From assembly GCA_024233785.1 (NCBI GenBank), contig JACKPD010000010.1, positions 1 to 64,000 of the forward strand: a DNA stretch of 64,000 nucleotides, in the 5' to 3' direction. Positions 16,759-26,050 of this stretch are shown here, in pieces. The position numbers and the translations under genes are program-made. Numbering within the stretch: position 1 is the stretch's first letter; each line of letters starts with the position of its first letter. The notes beneath the pieces are model-generated. The model searched no databases and was not told the DNA's origin. It saw only the letters and a list, made by a program, of their open reading frames with translations. The stretch is from Spirochaetales bacterium. GTDB lineage: Bacteria > Spirochaetota > Spirochaetia > CADAEX01.

Positions 16759-17805
16759 ATGAACAACAGATCAATTATAAAAGGGGTACTGCCGATTATG
16801 CTGCTTTCCATCACTTTATTCAGCATGTCTGCCGAAAGCGGATTTGCCGATTCTTACCAGAACCAGCCCGACGGGCTTTATGCTGAACTTGACACAACAA
16901 GAGGGAAAATTTTAATCTCCCTTGAATTTGAAAAAACTCCCATGACAGTCGCGAACTTCACAGGCCTTGCTGAAGGCAAAATTGACGGCGGACAGGGGAA
17001 AAACAAACCTTTCTATGACGGGCTTAAATTCCACAGGGTAATTGACAACTTTATGATCCAGGGAGGCTGTCCCCTCGGAACCGGCACCGGGAACCCCGGC
17101 TATTCATTTCCTGATGAATTTGACAAAACCTTAAGGCACTCAGGCCCCGGAATACTGTCAATGGCAAACAGCGGCCCCGGAACAAACGGGAGCCAGTTTT
17201 TCATAACCCACACCGCAACCCCGTGGCTTGATGACAAGCATACAGTATTCGGAAGAGTTGCAGACGGGCAGAAAGTAGTGGATGCGATAAAACAGGGCGA
17301 TAAAATAAACTCGGTTAAAATATTAAGAAAAGGTAAAAAAGCCGAAGCGTTTAAAAATGATCAGCAGGCATTTTCTGAACTTGTAAAAAACAATAAGGAA
17401 AACCAGAAAAGAAAAGCGGCTCAGCAGCTTGAAAATGACAAAGCGCTAGTTGCTAAAAAATGGCCTTCCGCCAAAAAGACGGCAAGCGGTCTTATGTATA
17501 TTGTAGAAAGGGAAGGGACCGGGAGTGCATCTCCGGTTATGGGCAGCCCTGTTGTTACCCATTACAGGGGAACGCTTCTTGACGGAAAGGTTTTTGACAG
17601 CTCATATGACAGGGGCCAGCCGCTCCAGTTTTCTGTGGGGCAGGTTATACAGGGCTGGAATGAAGCGCTCATGAGCATGAAGAAAGGGGAAAAAAGGACA
17701 CTTATTATTCCGCCGGAACTTGCATACGGAAGCGCCGGAGCAGGCGGGGTAATACCTCCCAACGCCTGGCTTGTTTTTGAAGTGGAACTTATTGATTTCA
17801 AGTAA
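16759..17805 (+). CDS. Exported dual peptidyl-prolyl isomerase, cyclophilin-FKBP fusion
   Basis: This 348-residue protein has a signal peptide (about 1-30, ending MSAESGFA). Residues 41-190 form a cyclophilin domain with FHRVIDNFMIQGG (Arg93 catalytic), FFITHTATPWLD (Trp156) and HTVFGRV. Residues 191-240 are a charged helical linker. Residues 243-348 form an FKBP domain (Tyr269, Asp280, VIQGWNEAL with Trp300, LAYGSAGAGGVIPP). Both active sites look intact. Proteins with this order have been described in Treponema denticola and Flavobacterium. It probably folds periplasmic or outer-membrane proteins. GGAGG precedes the ATG by 10 nt. Confidence 0.93.
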   Translation: MNNRSIIKGVLPIMLLSITLFSMSAESGFADSYQNQPDGLYAELDTTRGKILISLEFEKTPMTVANFTGLAEGKIDGGQGKNKPFYDGLKFHRVIDNFMIQGGCPLGTGTGNPGYSFPDEFDKTLRHSGPGILSMANSGPGTNGSQFFITHTATPWLDDKHTVFGRVADGQKVVDAIKQGDKINSVKILRKGKKAEAFKNDQQAFSELVKNNKENQKRKAAQQLENDKALVAKKWPSAKKTASGLMYIVEREGTGSASPVMGSPVVTHYRGTLLDGKVFDSSYDRGQPLQFSVGQVIQGWNEALMSMKKGEKRTLIIPPELAYGSAGAGGVIPPNAWLVFEVELIDFK

Positions 17806-17817
17806 ATCATTTATAGA

Positions 17818-19233
17818 ATGAAAAAAGAGAAATCGAGATTTATATGCGATAACTGCGGGCATGTGGAATTCAAATGGGCGGGAAGATGTCCCGCATGTCT
17901 CGCATGGAACAGTTTTACGGAAAATAATGTTCCAGCGTCAGGCACAAAAAAAACACATGGCAGCAGTAAATTAAAAAACCCTGTATCGCTTTCTGAAATA
18001 AGCTTATCTGCCGGCAGCATGATGCGGGAAGACAGCGGAATGGATGAAATCAACAGGGTTTTAGGCGGAGGCATCACTGCCGGCAGCGTTGTCCTTATAG
18101 GAGGCGAGCCTGGAATTGGAAAGTCAACCATAATGATGCAGCTGGCAAGTGTCCTTTCCCTGAAAAAAAAGGTCCTTTACATTTCAGGCGAAGAATCCCG
18201 GGCCCAGATCAAACTCCGGGCAGACAGACTTGGGATCACCGCAAATCCTGATCTTGCTTTTTTCTTTGCAACAGATCTTGACTCGGTAACCGGGGCAATC
18301 AGCAAATACAATCCTTCATCAATAATTATCGACTCAGTGCAGACCCTGTTCTCCCCGGAGGCAGGTTCTGTTCCGGGGACAGCCAGCCAGCTGAAATACT
18401 GCTGCCAGGAACTGATTGATATTGTGAAATCAGGAGAAAATTCACTCTTTCTCATAGCACATGTGACCAAGGAAGGGATAATAGCAGGACCCAAAACAAT
18501 TGAACATATGGTGGATACAGTCCTTTATTTCGAACATTCTGAAAATGACATGAGGATACTGCGGGCAGTCAAAAACAGGTTCGGTTCTGTCGATGAGCTC
18601 GGGCTTTTCAGGATGGGAGGGTCAGGGCTTCAGCAGATATCATCACCCGAAAACGCTTTTATGTCTTCCAGGGAAGGGGAAAATCCCCCGGGTATCTGCA
18701 TAGCGGCGGTACATGAAGGATCAAGGGTTTTCCTTGTTGAAATCCAGTCGCTGACAGTCCCCGCAAAAGGGGGAATATCAAGGGTTTTCTCAGACCGTAT
18801 AGACAGCTCGCGGATATCAAGAATCGCGGCAGTGCTTGAAAAACACACAGGACTCAGGTTCTCTGATCAGGATATCTATGTAAATGTAGCAGGAGGGATG
18901 AGAATTAAGGAAGTCGGAGTCGACCTTGCCGCAGCGCTGGCCCTGTATTCAGCCAGAACAGGAATACCTCTTCCGTCAAAAACAGCCGCGGCAGGAGAGT
19001 TAAGCCTTACAGGTGAAATTCGGCCTGTTCCGTTTACTGAGAAAAGGATTAAAGCTGCTGCCGCCTGCGGAATAAGTAATTATTACAGTACGGCTGCAAA
19101 CGGTGCGCATTCCAAATCAACAGACAGGTCAGAAACTGTTCCGCGCAGCTTTAAAGAAGCAGACAATATAAATCAGATAATAAAATCCGTATTCAGTAAA
19201 AAGCATCCGCCCGCTACTGCTAAGACCATTTAG
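17818..19233 (+). CDS. radA: DNA repair protein RadA
   Basis: This 471-residue protein has the full RadA (Sms) layout: a C4 zinc finger (Cys10, 13, 24, 27), a RecA-like ATPase with Walker A GGEPGIGKST at 95-104, the RadA motif KNRFG at 252-256, and a C-terminal Lon-like domain (from about 290). It helps branch migration and processing of recombination intermediates. No clear ribosome site precedes the ATG. It lies 12 bp after the immunophilin gene, so it may be read from that transcript. Confidence 0.96.
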   Translation: MKKEKSRFICDNCGHVEFKWAGRCPACLAWNSFTENNVPASGTKKTHGSSKLKNPVSLSEISLSAGSMMREDSGMDEINRVLGGGITAGSVVLIGGEPGIGKSTIMMQLASVLSLKKKVLYISGEESRAQIKLRADRLGITANPDLAFFFATDLDSVTGAISKYNPSSIIIDSVQTLFSPEAGSVPGTASQLKYCCQELIDIVKSGENSLFLIAHVTKEGIIAGPKTIEHMVDTVLYFEHSENDMRILRAVKNRFGSVDELGLFRMGGSGLQQISSPENAFMSSREGENPPGICIAAVHEGSRVFLVEIQSLTVPAKGGISRVFSDRIDSSRISRIAAVLEKHTGLRFSDQDIYVNVAGGMRIKEVGVDLAAALALYSARTGIPLPSKTAAAGELSLTGEIRPVPFTEKRIKAAAACGISNYYSTAANGAHSKSTDRSETVPRSFKEADNINQIIKSVFSKKHPPATAKTI

Positions 19234-19267
19234 GAAAGAAGCGATGTCCTGACTGGGCAGCGCAGCA

Positions 19268-19286
19268 AGTGTCCCGATGGGGCACT
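19268..19286. terminator. Hairpin between convergent radA and TraB-family genes
   Basis: AGTGTCCC and GGGGCACT pair over 8 bp (one G-T) with a 3-nt loop. It lies between two converging genes and may stop transcription from both sides, but neither side has a long T run. Confidence 0.4.
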
Positions 19287-19292
19287 GTAAGT

Positions 19293-20480
19293 TCAGGGCA
19301 AAAGAGATGTCAGGTACGGCAGAGCTATAAACGTCCCTATTGAGCTTCCGACACTTGAGAAGAAAAAAACAATCAGGATATGAGTAACACGGTTACGCAT
19401 AAAACCCCTGATAGAAACAATATCATCATGCAGTGTTTCAAGGTCAATTACTCTCGGTTTTCTCAAGATAGCTTCAAGAAGCCCTGTAAACATTCCAACC
19501 CCTATGGTCGGGTTCATGGAAGTTATGGGAGCTGCAATAAAAGCAAGCAGGATTGTCAGGGGATGGGCCATTGCAATCAAGGCGCCAATAGCAGAGAGTG
19601 TGCCGTTTATAATGATCCAGCTGAAGAGCATTGAGAAACTCTTGTCAAGGCCGGACCGGGTAAACCCGGTCAGAAGGAGCGCAAGAACAGCCGCCGGTAT
19701 AATCCACGGGAGTATTTTTGAAATAATCCCCGGCGGTGGTATTACAGTTATTTTATCTATTTCAGCATCTGTGCCGCTGTCAATCTTATCAATCCAGCTG
19801 ATTATACCTGGGACATGGCCTGCTCCGACAACCGCAACAATTTTCCCGTCCGAAGCAGAGTAGATGCTTGAAGCAAGATACCTGTCCCTCTCATCAATAA
19901 GGACTTCTTTAATAGCCGGAAGATAGCCAGCGAGTTCATTCATCATTCCGTCAAGTTCGCTTTTCTTTTTCATATTTTCGACATCATCGCTTGAAATCTT
20001 CTCTTTTGTAAAAACAGCTCCCAAAAGTGATGCAAGCAGTTTGTTTTTGCCCCAGAACCCTGATTTTGACCATGCCCTTTTAAGGGTAATCTGGATATCC
20101 CTGTCTGCGAATGTAAAAGGGATCCCCTCAGAGACTGCCGTCTCAACAGCTTTTTTCATCTCCTCGCCGGGTTTTATATCAAGCGACTGGCCTATTTTTC
20201 TTTGAAAAGAGGCAAGCGCAAGATTGGCAAGAAGCAGAAAGCCCTGCCCGCTTTTGATAATCCTGAATATATCAAGTTTTTCCCAGCTGTTGCCTGCTTT
20301 AAGCGAATTATAACGGGATGCGTCAATTTCAACACATACATTATCAGGTTTTTCATCAACTATAATTTTTGAAACTTCATCTGCGCTTTCCCTTGACACA
20401 TGCGCTGTTCCGATAAGAATTATCTCATTTTTCGCTGTGCTGATTCTTGTAACAGTATCGCTGTTTTCAGTAATGACCAA
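19293..20480 (-). CDS. TraB/PrgY-family membrane protein
   Basis: This 395-residue protein has a TraB domain in residues 15-225: EIILIGTAHVSRESADEV, VCVEIDASRYNSL and VVGAGHVPGIISW carry the conserved Glu and His residues of the family, which is related to metal-dependent peptidase-like folds. Four or five membrane helices follow (about 245-395), with PITSMNPTIGVGMFTGLLEA in the last third. The family shut-off or proteolytic role is known only for a few members such as PrgY. The start is TTG at 20480 with GGAG 6 nt upstream. It overlaps no other gene and converges on radA. Confidence 0.87.
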   Translation of the reverse strand: MVITENSDTVTRISTAKNEIILIGTAHVSRESADEVSKIIVDEKPDNVCVEIDASRYNSLKAGNSWEKLDIFRIIKSGQGFLLLANLALASFQRKIGQSLDIKPGEEMKKAVETAVSEGIPFTFADRDIQITLKRAWSKSGFWGKNKLLASLLGAVFTKEKISSDDVENMKKKSELDGMMNELAGYLPAIKEVLIDERDRYLASSIYSASDGKIVAVVGAGHVPGIISWIDKIDSGTDAEIDKITVIPPPGIISKILPWIIPAAVLALLLTGFTRSGLDKSFSMLFSWIIINGTLSAIGALIAMAHPLTILLAFIAAPITSMNPTIGVGMFTGLLEAILRKPRVIDLETLHDDIVSIRGFMRNRVTHILIVFFFSSVGSSIGTFIALPYLTSLLP

Positions 20481-20550
20481 TTTGTACTCCTTAAAATCTT
20501 AAAGAAACCACGAACCAGCAGTTTTGATCCGCCGGGTTCGTCAGATCCCT

Positions 20551-21897
20551 TTATCCCTTATCAGAAAGCTTCCAGGATGAAACCCTGTATTCAAGCGTTT
20601 CAGGAAATCCTGAATCTACAATTTCAGTATAATATTTTTCACTTAGTGAATTATTTCCAAATGTATCGTAATAAATTGCAAGATAAAACATACCCTTCAT
20701 CCTGTCAAAGCTCTTTTTCTCTTCGCCGAGCTTTTGAACTGCAATTGTCTCGTAATATTTATCAATATAAAATCTTGCAATATGGTAGAGCAGGTTCTCC
20801 CTTGGAATGGTATTGATATTGTCTGCTATAAGCTTGTCTGCCTGATCTTTTTTACCTGAACTGATGAGGGCAGCTGCGGACAGCAGCATGTATTCCGGAT
20901 TTTTTCCCAGGTTATATGCCTTAAGGAAATATTCGGAAGATTCTCTCCATTCTCCTTTTCTGTAAAGCTGCAGAGCGTACGGTATGTACCCCTTTACATA
21001 ATCCGGTCTTATTGAAAGCGCTTTTTTATAATCATTAAGCGCAAGATCATCACGGCCGGCCATCTCATAAGCTTCCGCCCTCTGGGCATAGGCAATAAAA
21101 AGTGAATTATCCATTTCAAGCGCTTTTGAAAAATCTTCAGCAGAGGATTTATACTTTCCGCTGTAAAGCCTTATTCTACCCCTGTCAAGATAATTCCATA
21201 TATAGTCAGGATCGATTCTGACGGCTTCATCAAGGTCCTTTTCAGCGCCTTCATAATCTTCATTCAGCGCCTTGATCCATGACCTGTCCATATAGGCAAA
21301 CTGATTGTCCCGGTTGTTGTCTATAACATTGCTGTAGTGTTTCAGCGCTTCTTGGTTTCTCTTCTGTGCAAGAAGGACCCTTGCAAGTCCCAGTTCCGCA
21401 TCTTCGATATATTCTCCCTTCGACAATGCCCTGCCGTAACAGGCTTCAGCCTCCCTGTATTTTTTTTCCGAAGCATGAATTCTGCCGAGAGAAACGTTTG
21501 CATCAATATTATCCGGATCAAGAAGAAGTATCTTTTCGAGAATCTTTTTTTCAGAGGGGACATCTCCCCTTAAGTTATAAACAAGAGAAAGATAATAAAG
21601 CGCTTTTATATTTGAATTATCTTTCTCAATCTCTCCATTTAAAAGAATTTCCGCGTCATCTATCCTGTTGTTATTCAGCAGCAGGATAGAATATAGAAGA
21701 GGATCATCGATTTTTTTCTGTTCATAAATTTCTATAGCCCTGTCCATGCTTCCGGTTTTTACTTCCTCAGTCATGGCATCAATTATATTTTCTTCTTTAT
21801 CAGCTTTCATTTTCCCGCCTGTCGCGCATCCGGATAAAAAGAAAACTGCTGCCAATATAAAAATCAGGACTGATGATTTATCAAGAGGTTTTTCCAT
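20551..21897 (-). CDS. TPR-repeat lipoprotein
   Basis: This is a 448-residue lipoprotein with signal and lipobox LSGC (Cys24). The rest is tetratricopeptide repeats; typical units read YYLSLVYNLRGDVPSEKKIL, LYSGKYKSSAEDFSKALEM and AGRDDLALNDYKKALSIRP, at least eight in total. It is probably anchored at the outer or inner membrane facing the periplasm and binds partner proteins; no partner can be named. AGGGAG lies just before the ATG. A possible promoter (TTGAGT, 18 bp, TATATT; 21921-21950) lies upstream. Confidence 0.85.
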   Translation of the reverse strand: MEKPLDKSSVLIFILAAVFFLSGCATGGKMKADKEENIIDAMTEEVKTGSMDRAIEIYEQKKIDDPLLYSILLLNNNRIDDAEILLNGEIEKDNSNIKALYYLSLVYNLRGDVPSEKKILEKILLLDPDNIDANVSLGRIHASEKKYREAEACYGRALSKGEYIEDAELGLARVLLAQKRNQEALKHYSNVIDNNRDNQFAYMDRSWIKALNEDYEGAEKDLDEAVRIDPDYIWNYLDRGRIRLYSGKYKSSAEDFSKALEMDNSLFIAYAQRAEAYEMAGRDDLALNDYKKALSIRPDYVKGYIPYALQLYRKGEWRESSEYFLKAYNLGKNPEYMLLSAAALISSGKKDQADKLIADNINTIPRENLLYHIARFYIDKYYETIAVQKLGEEKKSFDRMKGMFYLAIYYDTFGNNSLSEKYYTEIVDSGFPETLEYRVSSWKLSDKG

Positions 21898-21952
21898 AAG
21901 ACTCCCTGTATTATTTCGTTAATATACATCGCAAAGGTGATTTTACTCAAGG

Positions 21953-21981
21953 TTGCATTTTTAACCCTGTATTGATAGAAT
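21953..21981 (+). promoter_or_regulatory. Promoter directly abutting the start of the 613-residue protein
   Basis: TTGCAT (21953-21958, weak -35) and TAGAAT (21976-21981, five of six) are 17 bp apart. The first ATG (21982) touches the -10 box, so it cannot be in the transcript; the second ATG (21988) lies at the expected start of transcription. Confidence 0.45.
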
Positions 21982-21987
21982 ATGCGC

Positions 21988-23826
21988 ATGACATCAAGGC
22001 TGAACAAAAAATATTATATTATACCATTTCTGTATATATCCCTTATTATATTTCTTTTTTATCTTCAGTTTGCTACCAGCAAACAATTCAGTGAAAACTA
22101 TTTATCAATTAATATTTCAGGATCTGCCCGTTCAGGCAGCAGGGATATGGAAAAGAATGTTTCCCGGCTTGAAACTGTAATGCACGGCATAAAATTGATT
22201 TTTTCCGATTCCTCGCCTCTTACAGTAACTGAATATGACGGGACAGTTTTTGAGCCTTCCATATCCGGGTATAGAAAAAACCCGGAAAGCATCGACATTC
22301 TGTTTTCAGAAAACTTCCGGATCACCATTTCTGCCGCAGATGAAAGAGGTATAAATTATATCATCAATGCAGCTATGCCTTCCGGTAAAAAAATTAAAAA
22401 TATATCATTATCCTTCGAAGTTGAGAAAAATGAAGAATTGGTAAAAAGCTCAAATTTTCCTGTTTTCGGATATAACAGCGAAGATAACCTTTATTTTTTT
22501 ACGGCAGAAGGGGATGGTTCTGCAATTGACAGTAAAAAAGGGAGAATCAGCCTTGCTCCCGGGGAAAAAGGCAGGTTCAGCGCTGTAATTTCCGAAGCAG
22601 CAGACAGCATTAATGACCCGAGGGAATTCTGGCTTTCAAAAAATACAGATCTTGAAATAAGCAGTGATGAGATAAGCACTGAAAAAAAATATGTAGACCT
22701 TGCCTGGAAAAACCTGCGTACAAGCAGGCTTGATACAGAATCAGGGATGTGGAAAGATAAAAACAACCAGCCTGTTTACAGCAGGGAAATTATCTCATTC
22801 CTTGGAAGTGAGGCATTCAAAAGAAAGGAGTACAATCTCAATCAATGGATATTCCGTATTACAGGCGCAAAAAATCCGGATTCACAATTCATTGAAAATG
22901 CCCTTATAAACGGAGCTGCACAGACTGCTTACAGGCAAATGCAAAGCAGCGATCTTGAGCTTATCAACGACATTACCCTGAAAATAAGGAACAACAATAA
23001 AGCTGTATTCCGTATTAAAAACCTTGTACAGCTGATAACAGACAGGGGGCCGTATTCCCTGATCCAGGAACTTTTTTTAGCCGCTGAAAAACTTGATATC
23101 GCCAGTCTTGATATGGAAACAGCGGCCGGAGCAGCCTCCGCCTATCTCGATTTTGCTTTTTATAATATCGAAAGAGAATTATCTATTAAAAAACTCAACA
23201 TGATAATAAATCAGAAACTGCTGGATAAGACAGTCATGGTGGACAACAGGCTTTACCTGATTAAAGAAGGGGATAAATCTGATCTCCTTTTTACAGTAAA
23301 AACCGCAGAGCTCTTTAAAAAAGCGGGTGAAACGGCTGGAAGACCTGTATTAAAACAAATAGGCAGCAAACTGATTTCAGCCGTATTATCACTTGCCGGC
23401 AATGACGGGTTTGTTCCTGAAATTTTATATTTAAGCCATAACGGAATAACTGGAATGGATGGGTTTATTGAACCCGAATATATTTACCCTGCCCTTGAAA
23501 GCGCAGAATATCTCCCCCGGATCAACAGTCTTAAAAATCAGGCAGCGCCCGGTACATGGATTGCATCCTGCTCGAAAATAGAGGGATTTAAAAGCACCGG
23601 CGGCGGCATATCAATTGAGACAGGCTTCCCGGTAGATGAAACTGAGAACATTATAATACAGGGGATACAATCGGTCTCAGGGGTCAAACTGTACGGGGTT
23701 AACTGGAACACCGCAGCTGACTTTGAAAAATATTATGCCGGATGGGTTTACAGCAGCGAAACTCAGACCCTCTTCCTGCGGCTCAGGCACAGACAGGAAA
23801 TTGAGACTATAATTATTGATTTCTGA
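21988..23826 (+). CDS. Unknown exported or membrane-anchored protein
   Basis: I do not recognise a family. The protein is about 612 residues with one N-terminal membrane helix (YYIIPFLYISLIIFLFYLQF), so it is anchored with the bulk outside the cytoplasm. Residues 40-230 look beta-rich (SINISGSARSG, VTEYDGTVFEPSISG); 240-500 are mainly helical; the C-terminus ends in beta-strands with VKLYGVNWNTAADFEKYYAGW. No catalytic motif was seen. The second ATG is chosen because the promoter leaves the first one untranscribed and there is no ribosome site. It is a single gene between divergent and convergent neighbours. Confidence 0.7.
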   Translation: MTSRLNKKYYIIPFLYISLIIFLFYLQFATSKQFSENYLSINISGSARSGSRDMEKNVSRLETVMHGIKLIFSDSSPLTVTEYDGTVFEPSISGYRKNPESIDILFSENFRITISAADERGINYIINAAMPSGKKIKNISLSFEVEKNEELVKSSNFPVFGYNSEDNLYFFTAEGDGSAIDSKKGRISLAPGEKGRFSAVISEAADSINDPREFWLSKNTDLEISSDEISTEKKYVDLAWKNLRTSRLDTESGMWKDKNNQPVYSREIISFLGSEAFKRKEYNLNQWIFRITGAKNPDSQFIENALINGAAQTAYRQMQSSDLELINDITLKIRNNNKAVFRIKNLVQLITDRGPYSLIQELFLAAEKLDIASLDMETAAGAASAYLDFAFYNIERELSIKKLNMIINQKLLDKTVMVDNRLYLIKEGDKSDLLFTVKTAELFKKAGETAGRPVLKQIGSKLISAVLSLAGNDGFVPEILYLSHNGITGMDGFIEPEYIYPALESAEYLPRINSLKNQAAPGTWIASCSKIEGFKSTGGGISIETGFPVDETENIIIQGIQSVSGVKLYGVNWNTAADFEKYYAGWVYSSETQTLFLRLRHRQEIETIIIDF

Positions 23827-23853
23827 TACAGCTTTTCTGAAAAGATAAAAATA

Positions 23854-23902
23854 AGCTGCATCTTTCCGGCCCATTTATGGGAATAACCGTTCTGATGCAG
23901 CT
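23854..23902 (-). terminator. Branched hairpin ending the transketolase gene
   Basis: AGCTGCATC and GATGCAGCT pair over 9 bp. Inside lies a second perfect stem CCCAT-TT-ATGGG (23870-23881). On the minus strand the outer stem is followed by TTATTTTTATCTTTTC, a T-rich tail, 12 bp after the tkt stop. Confidence 0.65.
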
Positions 23903-23913
23903 CTGATAAAATC

Positions 23914-25887
23914 CTATTTATTAATTATTGCTGCAAGATTCTCGGGAGTAAACCCGAATTTCTTCGCGACATCCTTATAGTTTCCTGATTCTCCGAAAAC
24001 ATCAATCGCAAGAACATCTTCCCTGGATGCGACATATCCCATCCAGCCTGTTGACACTCCGCATTCCGCAGCCACTACACGGCAGCCGGCAGGGATAAGT
24101 TTGTCACGGTAAGCTTTTCCCTGTGCCTCAAAAAGCTCTCTTGAAGGAACAGAGACGACTCTTACTTTTTTCGTTGTATGTGCAAGTGCATCAAGCGCCA
24201 GATTTACCTCAGACCCTGTAGCAAGAACAACAACATCAGGTTTCCCGGCACAGTCTTTAACAATGTATGCCCCTTTTCTCATGCTCTTTTTCCAGTCCGG
24301 ATCCGCTTTTTCGTAGGTACGGAGGTTCTGCCTTGTAAAAGCCATGGCTGTCGGGCCGTCTGCCCTTTCCATTGCCATCTGCCAGCCGACTACAGTTTCC
24401 TGGGGATCGCCGGGCCTTAACATCCTTAAATTCGGAATAACCCTGAGTGACTCTATCTGTTCCACAGCCTGATGTGTCGGCCCGTCTTCTCCTACATAGA
24501 TGGAATCATGCGTAAAAATAAAAACAGAAGGGATCTTCATTATCGCGGCAAGCCTTAGTGTAGGCCTCATGTAATCAGCAAAAACAAGGAAAGTCGCGCA
24601 GTAGCTTCTTAGTCCTCCGTGGAGAATAATACCGTTTGCAACTCCTCCCATAGCATGTTCCCTTACGCCGAAGTGAAGAGACCTTCCAGCCCGGTTTTCT
24701 TTTGAAAAGTCGCCGTTATCAGGAACAACTGTATTATTGGATGGAGCAAGGTCCGCAGACCCTCCTACAAGGTTCGGGACAGCGGCGCACATGCTTACAA
24801 GTGCATTTCCGCTTGCAACCCTTGTCGCGACACTTTCATCAATTTTATACTGCGGCAGGGCACTGTCATCAACAGCTATGCCGCCGCCTGCCATAAATTT
24901 GTCCCAAAGCAGCGCGAGGTCGCTGTTTTCCTTTCTCCAGGCAGCATATTCATCATTCCATTTATCATATTTCTTTTTAAGCTCAGCTTTTTTGGCTTTG
25001 AAATAGTCATAGGCTTCAGGGAAAACATAAAAGTCGGAATTTTCAGGAATTCCAAGGTTCTTTCTTGTTAATTTGATCTCTTCTTCTCCAAGCGGCGCGC
25101 CGTGAACCTTGTGGGTTCCAGCCATATTCGGAGACCCTTTTCCTATAACAGATTTAAGCATGATGAATGAGGGTTTTTTCTTTTCTGCCTTTGCCTCTGC
25201 GACAAGAGAGAGGATGCCGTCAAGATCATAGGCATCACCTTTAAGGACCTGCCAGCCGTAAGCCTTGTACCTGTCGCCTACATTCTCCGTGAATGCGATA
25301 TCTGTTTTACCTTCGATAGTAATTCCATTGTCATCATAAAAAACAATGAGCTTCCCGAGACCTAAATGCCCCGCAAGTGATGCAGCTTCAGAAGTAATAC
25401 CTTCCATCATGCAGCCGTCGCCTGATAGCGCATAAGTATAATGGTCAATTAGTTTTCTCTTTTCAGTATTAAACTTTGCAGCAAGCATCTCTTCTGCTAT
25501 TGCCATACCTACCGCATTTGAAAACCCTGCGCCCAGAGGCCCTGTTGTAGTCTCAACTCCGTCTGTCCAGCCGTATTCCGGATGACCTGGAGTTTTTGTC
25601 CCGAGCTGCCTGAATCCTTTAAGATCTTCAATTGTCAGTCCGAACCCCGCAACATGAAGCAGGGCGTAAAGAAAAGCTGATCCATGTCCGGCCGACAGGA
25701 CAAACCTGTCCCTGTTTATCCACTTCGGATTTTCCGGATTATAATTCATTATTTCGCCATAGAGCAGCGCGCCAAGTTCAGCACAACCCATAGGAAGTCC
25801 GGGATGCCCGGATTTTGCCTTCTGGACCTGATCAACAGATAAAGCCCTTACTGAATTTGCCACAGCTGTAACAGCCTGTTTATTCAT
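23914..25887 (-). CDS. tkt: Transketolase
   Basis: This is a full-length 657-residue enzyme moving two-carbon units between sugar phosphates in the pentose phosphate pathway. The N-terminal thiamine diphosphate motif runs GDGCMMEGITSEAASLAGHLGLG then FYDDN; the catalytic His residues are in SAGHGSAF, GPLGAGF and FTHDSIYVGEDGPTHQ, and the Glu of the cofactor site is in FGVREHAMG. GGGGG lies 8 nt before the ATG. rpiB, the next enzyme type in the same pathway, lies nearby on the other strand. Confidence 0.97.
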   Translation of the reverse strand: MNKQAVTAVANSVRALSVDQVQKAKSGHPGLPMGCAELGALLYGEIMNYNPENPKWINRDRFVLSAGHGSAFLYALLHVAGFGLTIEDLKGFRQLGTKTPGHPEYGWTDGVETTTGPLGAGFSNAVGMAIAEEMLAAKFNTEKRKLIDHYTYALSGDGCMMEGITSEAASLAGHLGLGKLIVFYDDNGITIEGKTDIAFTENVGDRYKAYGWQVLKGDAYDLDGILSLVAEAKAEKKKPSFIMLKSVIGKGSPNMAGTHKVHGAPLGEEEIKLTRKNLGIPENSDFYVFPEAYDYFKAKKAELKKKYDKWNDEYAAWRKENSDLALLWDKFMAGGGIAVDDSALPQYKIDESVATRVASGNALVSMCAAVPNLVGGSADLAPSNNTVVPDNGDFSKENRAGRSLHFGVREHAMGGVANGIILHGGLRSYCATFLVFADYMRPTLRLAAIMKIPSVFIFTHDSIYVGEDGPTHQAVEQIESLRVIPNLRMLRPGDPQETVVGWQMAMERADGPTAMAFTRQNLRTYEKADPDWKKSMRKGAYIVKDCAGKPDVVVLATGSEVNLALDALAHTTKKVRVVSVPSRELFEAQGKAYRDKLIPAGCRVVAAECGVSTGWMGYVASREDVLAIDVFGESGNYKDVAKKFGFTPENLAAIINK

Positions 25888-26050
25888 ATGTTCCCCCTAT
25901 ACAGATTTCTACATATCTACCTAAGTATTGTTATTCTAATACAATTGATTTTTTTTTTAAAGATACCAACCGCGTCAGTATAAAACATTTTTTAATCAAA
26001 TCCTGAAAAACAGTGATATAAGAAACAAAATATTGTAGTATTTAAAAAGC

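Noticed and set aside
17800..17817. Leaderless promoter for radA
   Set aside because: Hexamers at the right distance (TAAATC) match poorly and have no -35 box; read-through from the immunophilin gene is simpler.
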